NCBI RefSeq assembly: GCF_049243985.1
Contig: NC_135373.1
Span: 97,397,213-97,461,212 of the forward strand
Direction: 5' to 3'
Source of the DNA: Paroedura picta
Lineage: Eukaryota; Chordata; Lepidosauria; Squamata; Gekkonidae
Length of the DNA: 64,000 nucleotides
Shown: positions 12,701-22,577 of the stretch, one piece after another
Numbering within the stretch: the first letter of the stretch is position 1
Layout: each line of letters starts with the position of its first letter
Translations under genes and position numbers: made by a program
Notes under the pieces: model-generated
What the model saw: the letters and a program-made list of their open reading frames with translations, nothing else
Databases searched by the model: none
What the model was told of the DNA's origin: nothing

Positions 12701-14472
12701 CATCCTTCCGAGGTCGGTAAAATGAGTACCCAGCTTGCTTGCTGGGGGGTAAACGGTAATGACTGGGGAAGGCACTGGCAAACCACCCCGTACTGAGTCT
12801 GCCATGAAAACGCTGGAGGGCGTCACCCCAAGGGTCAGACATGACTCGGTGCTTGCACAGGGGGATACCTTTACCTTTTAAATGGCATCCACAAAAAATT
12901 ATTTGTAGTTTCTGATTTTACTCAAGTAACTGAAAATCCACTAGGCTAGACTTCTTTGTATATTGTTGTCTTTCCATTGGTGTCTGTGCAGGTGTGACAG
13001 TGCGAATGCCTCAAACAACAGCATATGTTGTAAACAATGGACTGACCTTGGGGTCTGGAGGGCCTCAGCTCACTGTGCACCACCGGCCATCTCAAGTTCA
13101 TTCGGTAAGTACTGTTGTCCAGTCACTGGAAGAATCTAGTCCAATTGGCCCCAAGTGCAGATACTTAAATTCTCATATTGGGGCCATGTAGACAAACTGG
13201 CGGGGGGGGGATAGTTAAGTACCCTAAAAATACTGAGGGCATTGTTCCCAGATCAGCATGCATAGACCCCATGTTGCCTGCAGTCCCATTCAGAAAACGG
13301 GCAAGGCTGTTATGAGTGGGGTTGACGACTAGCAGGCAGTGATAGACTGATGTTGAGGGGAGTCATTGGTGATGTTGTAGTATTCAGCCAGTACTTTGTG
13401 GATTAACCATAGAGTTTTGACTAAATGCTACAATGTTGCTGGCACTGTTGTGTCATCATGCCAAGATACTTTTGCTCTCTCCTAATTCCCTGTCACGTTC
13501 TGCCACTGCCCAGTGGGGAGGGCAGGAGGTGTCCTACTGTAGCAGAGACCCACCATCCCTGATTGTAAGACAGGACTTGTGATTGGCTGCCTTCATTGAA
13601 ATGAAAGGGGTTTCTAGAGCTTGCACCTTTGGAGCCTGTTGATTTGACTGCACAGATGACCACTTGTGATCACAGGTAAATAGTCCCTTTGTGACTCCTG
13701 GAAGTTAGGTCCTTGGTGACACAATGCTCATGTTAAAGGCACACATTGCGTGCTCCCAAGGTTTGTACTTTGAACCAAGGAATTAAAACACTTGACAGTA
13801 TCAATGAAAATAACTAGCTTATTAATTATGGTTTCTCCCCTTGGGAGTATGATCATGTTTGTTAGGTCTCTGTAGTATTACTAGTGTTACTCTTACCTCA
13901 TGCTTTCTGGGACCTGAGACTGATTTTGGCTGTGTAAGAGTATAAAGTGATTTGCTGATAGAGTATGCTTTTGGAAGTGGTATAAGACAGATTTACTTCC
14001 AGACTCCACGGCCCCTTTTCTCTTAATTTTCTTGTTTTGTTTGTTTGCCTTTCAGGAGCCACTGCGGCCTGTGCATCCAGCCCCACTGCCAGATGCCCCC
14101 CAGCCATCACGCTTGCCTCCTGAAGCTGCCAATACCTCTCTGCCTCAGAAACCACATCTGAAGCTAGCGCGTGTACAAAGCCAGAATGGCATAGTGCTCT
14201 CCTGGAGTGTTTTGGAAGTGGACCGGAGCTGTGCCAGCGTGGACAGCTATCATCTGTATGCGTACCATGAGGACCCTAGTGCCACTGTGCCCTCCCAGTG
14301 GAAAAAGATTGGGGAAGTGAAAGCTCTTCCCCTGCCTATGGCTTGCACACTTACTCAGTTTGTGTCTGGTAGCAAATACTATTTTGCAGTCCGTGCTAAG
14401 GACATCTATGGACGTTTTGGACCTTTCTGTGACCCACAGTCTACAGATGTGATCGCTTCCCAAAGCAGTTAA
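59..14472 (+). CDS. ATF7IP: ATF7IP, C-terminal coding part (seven exons), activating transcription factor 7-interacting protein
   Basis: Seven exons (59-712, 5217-5299, 6057-6123, 9494-9655, 10957-11142, 12992-13104, 14056-14472) join in phase and encode about 560 C-terminal residues; the 5' part lies outside the window. From the family, ATF7IP (MCAF1) is a nuclear cofactor that stabilises the histone H3K9 methyltransferase SETDB1 and links it to MBD1 and SUMOylated proteins in heterochromatin silencing. The sequence shows a long low-complexity Ser/Thr/Pro/Gln stretch (first exon), a SUMO-interacting motif [11 protein letters not shown] (third exon), more Pro/Gln-rich linker, and a C-terminal fibronectin type III domain (last exon, about residues [10 protein letters not shown] to PFCDPQST), the part known to bind MBD1. 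The SETDB1-binding region would be upstream. The paralogue ATF7IP2 is less likely because of the long Ser/Thr region and the neighbouring genes PLBD1 and GUCY2C. Confidence 0.93.
1056..1156 (+). mobile_element. 5S rRNA-derived SINE head, diverged
   Basis: AGCTCGTCAGATCTCGAAAG followed by CTAAGCAGGGTCAG, then ATGGGAGACC and GAATACCAGGG, follows the internal part of vertebrate 5S rRNA (box A and box C) in order. It is preceded by a small tandem duplication of AGCTCGTCAGATCT. The tail is not recognisable, so this is an old, truncated copy of the SINE type seen better at 51232-51412. Confidence 0.7.
2800..2980. repeat. LINE 3'-UTR-like fragment, old
   Basis: Phrases such as GGTATTCCACAACTTCATTG and CAGTGCCAGGCCATAAG resemble the 3' UTR of squamate L2/CR1-like LINEs. 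Diverged; class uncertain. Confidence 0.3.
4440..4770 (-). repeat. L2-like LINE 3' end
   Basis: Read on the minus strand it runs from GGGCCTGTAAAACAGAGC through AGCTGCTTTGAGCAATATGG to a terminal AATAAAATTATTATTATC. This is the usual close of a squamate L2-like LINE 3' UTR. Clade assigned from recalled family features. Confidence 0.45.
5217..5299 (+). CDS. ATF7IP: ATF7IP exon, linker
   Basis: An 83-bp exon between acceptor CTCAAG (ending 5216) and donor CAG|GTAGAT. Only the AG at 5215-5216 keeps the frame left by the previous exon. It encodes [20 protein letters not shown] then KAPENAQQ and ends on a complete codon. The KAPEN segment matches my recollection of human ATF7IP. Confidence 0.85.
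5300..6056 (+). other. ATF7IP intron, no recognised element
   Basis: AT-rich intronic DNA between two phase-matched exons. I see nothing else in it. Confidence 0.7.
6057..6123 (+). CDS. ATF7IP: ATF7IP exon carrying the SUMO-interacting motif
   Basis: A 67-bp exon between TTTCAG and G|GTAATT. It encodes [20 protein letters not shown], then SQ. The hydrophobic core VIDLTL followed by an acidic run is a classical SUMO-interacting motif. In ATF7IP this motif recruits the protein to SUMOylated partners such as MBD1. Confidence 0.9.
6560..6850 (-). repeat. L2-like LINE 3'-UTR fragment
   Basis: Contains the same motif string as the 4440-4770 element (AGCCTGGCGGAAGAGCTC, TTACAGGCCCTACAGAAC, TTCCACCAGG), so both are copies of one family. 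It ends against a perfect inverted repeat at 6851. Confidence 0.4.
6851..6923. repeat. Perfect 29-bp inverted repeat with 15-bp loop
   Basis: Left arm 6851-6879 (starts ACTGTAGCCAGG) and right arm 6895-6923 (ends CCTGGCTACAGT) are exact reverse complements over 29 bases, separated by 15 bases. RNA or single-stranded DNA from here would form a strong hairpin. Confidence 0.9.
7028..8298 (+). mobile_element. BovB LINE (RTE clade), 5'-truncated copy
   Basis: Homologous to the 3' 40% of the complete BovB at 47009-50228 and ends in the same CCTAACAACAACAAC tail. Frame 7240-8145 encodes the reverse transcriptase from [20 protein letters not shown] through the RYADDTSLM active-site box to the EGKRRRG region, where a CGA-to-TGA change ends it. 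The catalytic-palm region has VWLGCVLSP where the complete copy has VRQGCILSP. I count about 16 differences in 301 residues between the two copies. It is 5'-truncated like most LINE copies; no target-site duplication is evident. Confidence 0.93.
9018..9056 (+). mobile_element. BovB 3'-terminal fragment (39 bp)
   Basis: GATGGGTCGGACACGACTTC followed by GCACCTAACAACAACAACAG is identical in type to the terminal bases of the BovB copies at 8298 and 47009. Either a very short 5'-truncated insertion or the tail of a decayed SINE using the BovB end. Confidence 0.8.
9494..9655 (+). CDS. ATF7IP: ATF7IP exon, Pro/Gln-rich linker (tandem acceptor)
   Basis: Donor CACAG|GTAATT. The acceptor is an NAGNAG pair, AAG at 9488-9490 and CAG at 9491-9493. 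Both keep the frame: the downstream one gives Q-E-G-K-K, the upstream one adds an Ala (exon start 9491). CAG is normally preferred, so 9494 is chosen. The product includes [20 protein letters not shown]. Confidence 0.87.
9656..10956 (+). other. ATF7IP intron, no recognised element
   Basis: 1.3 kb between two coding exons. I see no repeat or gene that I can name. Confidence 0.65.
10957..11142 (+). CDS. ATF7IP: ATF7IP exon, linker before the FN3 domain
   Basis: A 186-bp exon between TTGTAG and TCAG|GTAAGC. It encodes [20 protein letters not shown] and continues to [15 protein letters not shown]. Its phases match both neighbours. Low complexity, with no domain. Confidence 0.88.
11785..12125 (+). 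mobile_element. MIR-like tRNA/L2-tailed SINE with duplicated 3' part
   Basis: Starts GGCATAGTGGTTAAGTGTGG and then GTTTGATTCC, a degenerate tRNA head. It continues CCCACCTACCTCACAGG and GTAAGCCACTTTGGGACTCC to TATAAAATACAAGCTC. The last ~75 bp (GTAAGCCACTTTGAGACTCC ... CAGCTCTTCTTG) occur a second time in tandem. Copies of this family lie near 19.8, 27.8, 39-40.6, 44.4 and 53.4 kb. Confidence 0.7.
12598..12878 (+). mobile_element. Sauria-type SINE, complete, with 13-bp target-site duplication
   Basis: tRNA-like head (GTGGCGCAGAGTGGTAAGGC as A box, GGGAGTTCAATCCCAGC as B box). The body is GGCACTGGCAAACCACCCCG and the end GGGTCAGACATGACTCGGTG, with tail GATACCTTTACCTTT. It is flanked by TAAATGGCATCCA at 12585-12597 and 12879-12891. 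Known from the family: squamate-specific SINE whose 3' end is related to BovB and is thought to use BovB machinery. The tRNA-like head is not a working tRNA gene. Confidence 0.93.
12992..13104 (+). CDS. ATF7IP: ATF7IP exon, linker before the FN3 domain
   Basis: A 113-bp exon between CTGTGCAG and TTCG|GTAAGT. It encodes [20 protein letters not shown] and continues to [11 protein letters not shown], ending on a complete codon. Confidence 0.88.
13105..14055 (+). other. ATF7IP intron, no recognised element
   Basis: Last coding intron, 951 bp. A G-homopolymer lies near 13201-13210; otherwise nothing recognised. Confidence 0.65.
14056..14472 (+). CDS. ATF7IP: ATF7IP last coding exon, fibronectin type III domain and stop
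   Basis: Acceptor TTTCAG ends at 14055 and the stop TAA is at 14470-14472. After a Pro-rich lead the exon encodes a fibronectin type III domain: conserved Trp in [11 protein letters not shown], Tyr in [11 protein letters not shown], and the [13 protein letters not shown] core. It ends DVIASQSS. This is the MBD1-binding end of ATF7IP. Confidence 0.95.
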   Translation, partial: EPLRPVHPAPLPDAPQPSRLPPEAANTSLPQKPHLKLARVQSQNGIVLSWSVLEVDRSCASVDSYHLYAYHEDPSATVPSQWKKIGEVKALPLPMACTLTQFVSGSKYYFAVRAKDIYGRFGPFCDPQSTDVIASQSS

Positions 14473-17280
14473 ACTAGAGACTTGGAAGGCTTCCATCTTG
14501 CCCCACAATGCAGCTTTCTCTGGTTTTGGGTTTATTCTCATGCATGAAGTTCACTGTAAAACCTCTGCAGGATTATTTTGGACGGTTTTCGCACACTACA
14601 CAAACTTATAACCAAAATAAATTTCTAGCATACCGTGGGAGAGCCTGTATTTCTGCTGAAATCTTGAAGTATGGAATTTTTCTCCCCTTCCCCCATAAGC
14701 TGCTGTTTAAGTGTGAGGTCTTGAATCTTTGGGATTTGGCTTCATACAAGTACGTATTTCAGTAGGCTGATGAGGAATATTAGCCCTGACACAAAGGCAA
14801 GAGGTATGTTGGGTCAAGAGGAAAGCCGGGATTTTGGAGTCTTGCTTTCCTGAGTGCTAGAAGGGTGACCAGTCTTACCTTATGTTGCCTGTTTTCTAGG
14901 GGGCAAAGAAACGGCCAGTTCTTGAGGAATGTATGTGTATCTGCTGGGGGTGGGGGTGGGGAGCAGTCCTCTTGCAAGCCTCAGGAAGCATTTTAAGCCC
15001 AGGCTGAAAACAGGTTTGCAGAAAGTTGTTTCATTTGCATTTCCAATCCTTTCCTGACCCTCTTAAATGTCCTCTTTTTTGGAAAAAAATTAATTTGTGC
15101 CTTAAACAGTAATTTCAAAAATAAATGCAGTCATCTTTTCTGTGTTTTCCTCCTACCTTTGCCATTTTCATTTTTCAGCTCTTCTTGCTATTCCCAAAAC
15201 ATCATGCCCTGCCCTTCCCTTCCCTTCCCTTGCAGGGTCCTGAGAAATGTCATAGCTTGGTTCTGATTAATACGTAAAAAGGAATCATACAATGTCACCT
15301 TTGTCAGAGGAAGTTGGTAAGATCTGGGTGCATAAGCACGATATTTCGATCATACTTGCATCCTGATTATTGCTTTTTTCAAGCCCCTATAACTGAATCT
15401 TCACATATAACCTTTCATTCTTTTGAAGTGCTGAGGCAGCACAACAGGACAGTGCCTCTATCCCCTGCAATCCCACCAGGACCTAGTTTGTGTGAAGTAG
15501 GCGTAAACCACACCCTCCATGAACAATGAATGAGAGCTGCATCATACCATCTTCCAGTGGAAAGCAGCACATCTGTTGTCTTCCTGGATTATCTGCTCTA
15601 GCTTGGGGCAGTTCTTCTCTGTTCATTGTCTGGCCAGGGGTCTAGCACTTGTCTTTCTTTCCATGCTGGTAGAGCTGAACCATGAAATGCAAGATTCTGA
15701 ATGAAGAAAGCTAGAGCAGGAACAGCAACATTGATCTTATGTATGTTGGGAAGACAGGGTCTTAATTCTGCAACTGTGAGAACATGTGTACAGTAAAATT
15801 CCTTGCCATTGAATACATCTTATATCCTCGTTCATCTATATTTTATAGCCAAGGAGTTACTTTTGAGTGATGAGGAGCCTTGCACTTGGGTGAAATTTAT
15901 TCTTGCTGTTGTGCAAGGAGTTCCTGAGAGATGTTAGCAGGCAGGTCGATGATCCATTTGCCTCACTTGTTTAAATTACCTGTGGTGCTATCTTCAGATA
16001 CTTTTGTCTACCTGTTTGCTAACTGGCAGCTTGGTCTTGAGGCAAGTAGTGATCTCTCTGGGGTAACCACCTTTAGAATAATTTTTTCCTCTGTTTGGAG
16101 GCATGATTGGGCCTCCTTGCAAAGTTAACAGTAGTAATGCTTTAAGAAAAATCCTCTGGTATCCGAATACCAAAAGTCTATGAAGAAAGTGTTTTATTAC
16201 AAAAATTGGTTTAAAGGAAGGGAGAATTAAACTAAGAAGTTAAAACAGTTGTGTGTGACTATAGTAAACCCAGTCATATGTAGCCAGAGATGTAATTTAC
16301 TTTGGCACTTTCTTACTGCTGTTCTTGTGCCTTTTTCGTATCCACAGTCAATGGCCAAAAGGTAGACTATAGCTGAAAAGAGTGCAGATATATGGCTATA
16401 TGGGCATGTGTTTTCACACGAGAGATCTTCGTTAAATTTGCTGACAGAGCTTTATGAACCCAGAAAACATGAGAATCCGCACCTGGATAAAGTATAATAG
16501 AGAGAGAATATTGGCTACTACACTTTTTTATTGCTTCGCTTCTCTTCTGCATTCAGAGACAGTTACTGTTCTGCCTTTAACAACAACGGAACTTGTGTAA
16601 CATATCAATTGCCACAATTAAGCTAGATCAAATATTGATGGCCAAACAGTTTTGCCTTCCAGTTTGAAAACGGAAGCTGCAGAGAGGCTGTTGGTAAAAA
16701 CAAACAAACTTATTTATGAAGCAAAATGGTTATCTTGGGTTAATTATGCAAGCAACCCTGAGGGGCAGGCAGAAAGAGACCAGCGTATGCTGCCAGAAGA
16801 GCTTGTAGCCTTGTCTTTGGTGCAATATTTCCAAAGGAAATAGATAATGTTTTCCTATCTGCCTGTAAATTGACACAGGACAGTACTAACTTCCTTCCTG
16901 TCAAAGTATTAGAAACTAAACTAATTAGAAACACAATACAAAGGTGCACAATTACTGGGTTTTTACTGCACTGTGTTCATTGTAAAACTGAGCCCTCCTC
17001 TCACCATGGTATTGCATTATAGATGCAGTGGAGAAGATCAGAAGAGAGATCTTCAAGGAAAGAGGGAAGAGAGGAATCTTAATCTCAACATTGTACTCCG
17101 TCAGTATTTTTTTTTCCACCATGCTTTCCTTTCTGCAGTATATGGGCTGGCCCATGCTTAAATTGTGTTTTCTACAGCTGTTGAAGTTGTATTTTTTTCA
17201 TCTGTATTTGAGCAACATTCTGTTCTTTATACTGAATACTTGAGAATCCATCTGGTAGTTAGTAACATTCCATTTTAGAG

Positions 17281-17416
17281 TAAGGGTAGTCAACCTGTGG
17301 TCCTCCAGCTGTTCGTGGACTACAATTCCCATGAGCCCCTGCTAGCAAATGCCAGCTGGGGCTCATGGGAATTGTAGTCCATGGACATCTGGAGGATCAC
17401 AGGTTAACTACTCCTG
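17281..17416. mobile_element. Palindromic hAT-type MITE with 8-bp target-site duplication
   Basis: Nearly perfect inverted arms around CCAGCTGTTCGTGGACTAC and ATTCCCATGAGCCCCTGC, with terminal repeats (T/C)A(A/G)GGGTAGTCAACCTG. Flanked by TTTTAGAG at 17273-17280 and 17417-17424, the 8-bp duplication expected of hAT elements. Lies inside the probable ATF7IP 3' UTR. Confidence 0.88.
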
Positions 17417-18734
17417 TTTTAGAGGACCGGGGAAAGAGCCAGTGAGATGCTTTAGCTTTTCAACATAAAAAGGTGATTGGACAGTTGCTGCTAAATCCTT
17501 TAAATTGCTTGTGTGTTTCCTACTTTGTCCCTCGGATTACAGTAAGTAAACTTTCTGGCAAGGTCTCAGCAGGTTGTGAGGGGGATGGGGCCAGAAACAG
17601 TACATATTCTGCAGTGGCAGCTAATTAGGAAAAGACTGGATGTTCTAAGTGCTCTGAACACACTAGTAAGTATGATGTGTTTCTCAAGGCTAGCTGAATG
17701 ACTAAAAGTAATTCTAACCTGAATGTTTAGTGTATGGAGGACACGGCTATGTGTTATAATTCTATACATTCCAGGAAAATGGTGGCCAAGCTAATGGCAT
17801 TTGTGGGGTCAAGAGGAAAAATCAAAACAGTGTTCTACTGCAATAAACTGTCAGTTCACCCTTTCACTTCAGGTTCCGTGTCTGTGACCTGTGATCGGTG
17901 ACCCAGAATCCATATCATATGTAGGATCAAACTGGGTGTAAAGTAGTTTTATAACTTGTTCCATTACAGTATTAACTAGGAAAACTGCATACACAGTAAA
18001 GGCAAACAAACAAAAAACCCCAAGGTTGGGATGATGACTTTTTAGAACCCCTTTGGTGTTTTCAAGTTCTCAACTGCAAAAATACCCAGATGCTTAAAAC
18101 TAAAATTATATTGTTTTAATATCTATGTATCTTAAATATATGAAAGTTATTTTTCTTTCTCCTTATTTTCCCCTCATATTTTGTGGTAAGGGAGGTGAGA
18201 ACTGGGTCCCAGTGTTTTGGTGGAGCCTTCTAGCATTGCCATAAACCAGTTATTGCAACTTTTCTATAAAAAAACAACTCATGTTGACAAAGGTAAAATA
18301 AATAGATAAGTACAACTTAAAATCTGTTCCTTTTATCATTGGATCTCATCAATATTTTAAAGCACATGAGTAGATTTCTCATCTTAGTGTGCTAGCTTTT
18401 CCTCTGAAAATATTTTAAGTGCTGTCTGAAGTTGAAGTTTTCTCTGTAAATAAAATAACTGGACAGCCAAATTTTGGGGTACTTGTTGAACTTCAGTAAC
18501 TTATCAGCCATTGGTAAATAGACTCCTACAAAACCCTTTATATAAACTTGCACTCTGATTTTTCTCCTGCAGATAAACATGTAAATAAAGATAATGTAGG
18601 ACGTACCAAAAAGTCCAGTTTGAGCAGGGCAATGGCGAGTTCTCCCCAGTTTTTGTATGCATTATAGATTAGTGTCTGTATACGTGTTAATTGTAGTGGG
18701 GTTTTGTCTGACAAGCCTGAAATTTATACTTTGA

Positions 18735-18740
18735 AATAAA
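18735..18740 (+). terminator. ATF7IP: Candidate ATF7IP polyadenylation signal AATAAA
   Basis: Canonical AATAAA about 4.3 kb after the stop, followed within 35 bases by a TG/T-rich stretch (GAGTGCTTTGTTTC). It is the best-formed of several candidates. Confidence 0.5.
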
Positions 18741-19203
18741 CTACTGGGTTTTTAACCTTTGGAGTCTTGAGTGCTTTGTTTCAACTATAAAGTATCTGGA
18801 CCTTTATAAAACAATGTTTTTACCCAGAAATGTACAAAGAGAATACCACTCAAGAAGACACAAACACAACATTCAATCTGAAAAACCTTATTGGCAAACA
18901 CAAAATCAGAGCCCTTCTAAAAGAAATGAATAATTTTTGTGTAAGTAGAGCATTCTACCTGAGCCCTATAGCAAATTGCTCATCTGGGTTCCCTTGGCTA
19001 AAAGATTGTCTGGACTACACTGACTTTGTAAACTGAGAACATTCTTGGATGCCAGCAGAAGCTCACCACAAATGAGTATAAACGGGTCTGTTGATGCAGG
19101 AAGGGCAGACAGATAATGAGCTGCGGAAAGCACAAACAACGGACTCAAAATATGAGCTGCAGATGGTGCCAGCGTTTCCTGTGTTTTATGCAAGAAGTGA
19201 ATA

Positions 19204-22057
19204 TGAAGTAGGCATGTACACCCCCCAAAAATTTTGACCGTTTCAGGTTTGGAAGAACTCAATTCAGAACACTAAAGGGCTGGTCATCTGATCTGGATCC
19301 GGCTTCAGCCGAATCTCTGGACATCTCCAAAGTGATTGGGCCATTAAAATCAATGGCACCACTGATTTAAATGGGAATTTTCAGGTCATCTCCATGGCTC
19401 CCACACACAAACATCGGGGGGGGGGGGGGATACCTGCTACTGGTAAGGTGGGGAGAATCAGGGCAGGCAGAACAAATCCATGCAAAAAGAGAATCCATTA
19501 GCCCCAGGCAAGCCTCAGAAAGCAAGGGGGAGTAGTGTCACATGGACAGCTTCCTCAGCTGGATCAGCATGTGCACCAACCCTAATTTCCCCCAGTGGAG
19601 GAGCTCAGGGTAGTCTAAACCTGAATCCATCATCACAGGCTCTCCCTTCCAGCCTCTCCTCCAGCAAAAAAGAACAGTCAAGAGGAAGTCTATATCCTGT
19701 TTTTCACTACCCTAAGGAGTCTCGGCTTACAATCGCCTTTCCCTCCCTCTCCTCATGCTGGATGACAGAGATATGACTGAACTGCTCTGTGAGAACAGCT
19801 CTGACAGGAGTTAGACAAAGCCACCCAGCTGTCCACACATTGAACAATGGGGTGCGGAATCTAACCCGACACTACAGATCACATGCCACCGCCTTTAACC
19901 CCTACAGCAAGTGCTTGTCATTCGACCACTGTCTTCACCCCTGGTTCATATAATGCACGTATGAACAACTGGGCACCCCCTAAGAACTGATGGTTTCTTC
20001 TTGGATTTTACTTGAGTGCTAAAGCTTGAGAATTTAAGAGAGGCTTTCCCATTTCAGTGTGGCTTTTGGTGACTGGGGCCTACATTTGATCCCTAGGGCC
20101 CTCTGGTACACTGTCTGCAGTGAGGCCTTTCCTGATAGGCGGTGCGTATTATGGGGGGTTAGCCAATCAAAACGGGCAATGATGGCCCTGCCACTTCTGT
20201 CTACAGGATGTTTAAGTCTGGGGGAAGCGTCTTTCAACCCCGCAACGCAGAGCAGACTCAGAGGGGATGCAGTCACAGCCATTCTGTGCTCACCTCAGTC
20301 CTCCTCAAAGCCCATCTCTGGAATGCCTAAAGCCGGCAAGTTGATCTTGAGAAAGGTCTTTTGGGGGTGCCAGGTAGGAGCAATGCACACAGACAATGTC
20401 ACCCGCGTGAGAAAATGCCCACTCACTCTGGCCGCTTGTCGGACGGCACAAAAGGAAGACCCGACCCTCCTGCCTGGTCCAGTATCTCATAGGACAGATG
20501 CTTGGGGCCCCTGGAGCTCCCTGAGTAAACCGTCACCATTGCATATGCGCTGTCACCTCTCGAGTTCCTGCCGCCCCCAGAAGAAGGATGCAGAAACCCC
20601 AGCAAGAAGTCCTCCTGCTCCGACCTCCTGAAGGGGCTGTCCTCAGGGCAGGGGCTGGCCACAGGGGCAGGTGGAGAAGGAGCAGCAAATGTGCTGGCTT
20701 TCCCCCTACCCCCTGCCTCAGCTGCCAACCCCGCCCCCTGGGACATCCAGCAGACAAGCCTCAGAATGATCAGTGCATGCCATTCTGAGAAGCTCTTCTC
20801 CCTCCCTGCGATGCTGCCCTTGATGCACAGATCACACATGGCCGCAACCCTGTATGAGCCTGACTTGCAGAGGAGCCCAAAGCTTTCCTTGAGTCCTTTT
20901 GGGGGCCTTTGTGCAAATGTGCCCACAGCTGGAACTATGTCTACGTGTCCTGGGCCTATAAAGAGGGCCATTACCTCACGGGCCTTGTGGACCATGCGGA
21001 AGACCAGACCCAAACTCGCCACAGCAGGAGAGAGCATTTCCATGAAGATCTTGAAGGGCCCAAAAACCTCCACAGTCTGGGAAAGGATCTCCCACTCTGG
21101 GTCGGTGATCCATGTCCCAGCCTCAAAAATCCCTGTCTCTTGGACCAGGACATTGAGGGCTCTCCTCTGCCCCACCAAGCATGCAAACATGGCATGGGTG
21201 GAGTCCAGTGTGTGCGGACATCTGATGAGGCAATGCTCTGACACGCCCACTAGGACCTGCTTCTCCCGCAGACAATAGAAGTCCATTGAGCTACAGTTCC
21301 TGGCCTTGCACACTGGGGCAACCCCCGTCTAGGCACATCGGTGCCAGCCACCACAAGCATCTCCATCAGAGTCACTTGACGTCCCTGAACTATCTGCCAT
21401 GAATGCTCTGGAGGCACCCCTGTGGCAGCCTGTCTCTACCCCTGAAGCAGCAGCACCTGGTGGTGCCTCTTCAGGTGATTCATGAGGGCACTTGTCAAGA
21501 AATGGTGGGATTGTCTCCCTCGACTGACCCTCTGCCTACAGATCTGGCATACCACGAGACGGGTACCCTCCACTATCTGGAAGTGCTTCCAGACCAGGGA
21601 GGTTCAGGCCTCCACAGGCTGACTAGCAGCCTCAGGAGTTCGCTGAGCCATCTCCTGTAAGGAGCTCGGGGTGGACACAACATGTCCAGAGGTGAGGGCA
21701 GGAGGAGCAGAAAGAGGGGCAAGGAGTAGAGATGGCGGTGTCTCCCCCTTTTGCTCCACCTCTCTTTTCTGCTCCTGTTCCCCTCACCTCAGGCCTGCTG
21801 GATCCTGAAGGAGACAGTGGAGTCAACAGGTGGACCCTTCTATCCTCATACTCTTCCAAGGCTCTCTGCATTGCCGGGCTGAAGACTGGGGACATGCCGC
21901 TCACATCCCTGAAGCTCACCCCAAGGGACAGTTCAGAGGGCTCTTCCTGCAGGGACCGTGCCTCGGTGGCAGTGACAGCCACAGGAGGTGCTGTCTGATC
22001 AGCACCCCCCCCCAGCAGGCTGCACCCCTGAAGAGGGCACCCCAACAGCCTCCTCAA
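19204..22057 (-). mobile_element. Decayed hAT DNA transposon with BED zinc finger and transposase remnants
   Basis: On the minus strand, from high to low coordinate. At 22057-21632 there is an N-terminal stretch (SPVFSPAMQRALEEYEDRR). At about 21600-21455 there is a BED zinc finger with VWKHF, CQIC and NHLKRHH (a W-K-x-F, C-x2-C, H-x4-H pattern). At 21313-20423 is a transposase segment with RCPHTLDSTHAMF and WEILSQTVEVFGPF. At 20490-20305, in another frame, is the hAT dimerisation-type end WAFSHAGDIVCVHCSYLAP. Only about 150 bp separate the zinc finger from the RCPHTL motif, so much of the catalytic domain is deleted. The CG-poor 3' flank with ATCTGGATCCGGCTTCAGCC starts near 19204. Ends and target duplication were not found. 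The coding part is clearly more GC-rich than its surroundings. Confidence 0.72.
19664..19930 (-). mobile_element. MIR-like SINE, reverse orientation, nested in the hAT remnant
   Basis: On the minus strand it reads GGGGTTAAAGGCGGTGGCAT, then GTTAGATTCCGC (B-box-like), GGCGATTGTAAGCCGAGACT and GTGAAAAACAGGATATAGAC. This is the same order as the plus-strand copy at 11785. Confidence 0.65.
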
Positions 22058-22488
22058 TAAAGAGACCTTTCAGCTACAGTGTGCAAGGGGGTGCCACTCT
22101 TCACAGGTGGGGGGAAGGCCACAACCATCCCCATCCTCCTCCCCTCAACCCCTCTAGTCTTCCTCAAGGCCTTTTCCCCAGGGGACTTTCAAGTTCAACC
22201 TTTTTAGAAAGTTATGGTAAGGTTTCAAAAAACTATGACACCTGACTGACAAGGCCACAGAGTTGTGCAGCAGACCCCCCACCTCTGATACTAAGAACCC
22301 AAGAAACTGGGGGGTGGGGGGCTTGAATTCCTGTCTCTAACATAAATGCTGGTTTTCATTGGAGAAGAGGCACAGCCCCTGGAGGTGGTTTTTAACTTCT
22401 TAACTGTAATGAAGAGGTGGTACTTGCCTTTCCTTTTATAATCCCAATCCTGAGCTGTCTAATTAGGGAAGGACCTGAAGGTCTATCC

Positions 22489-22577
22489 CAGGGGTCGTCA
22501 AACTGCGGCCCTCCAGATGAGCTCATGGGAATTGTAGTCCATGGACATCTGGTGGGGCCACAGTTTGACTACCCCTG
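22489..22577. mobile_element. Palindromic hAT-type MITE, internally deleted, 8-bp target-site duplication
   Basis: Terminal repeats CAGGGGTCGTCAAACTGCGG and, at the other end, CCACAGTTTGACTACCCCTG; same family as 17281-17416 but 89 bp. Flanked by GTCTATCC at 22481-22488 and 22578-22585. Confidence 0.9.

Larger units (their letters stand above)
11143..12991 (+). other. ATF7IP intron with two SINEs
   Basis: Contains a MIR-like SINE with a duplicated 3' end (11785-12125) and a complete Sauria SINE (12598-12878). The rest is plain AT-rich intron. Confidence 0.75.
14473..18765 (+). other. ATF7IP: Probable ATF7IP 3' untranslated region
   Basis: No further ATF7IP coding sequence follows the stop. 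AATAAA motifs lie near 14614, 15119 and 17835, and a strong one at 18735-18740 is followed by GT/T-rich sequence, so the longest UTR is taken to end near 18765. A palindromic hAT MITE (17281-17416) is inside it. The extent is inferred; a shorter form ending near 15.1 kb is equally possible. Confidence 0.5.

Noticed and set aside
20059-21278. Plus-strand open frames of 110-195 codons in the 20-21.3 kb region
   Set aside because: They lie opposite the minus-strand hAT transposase remnant, whose sequence carries recognisable BED and hAT motifs.
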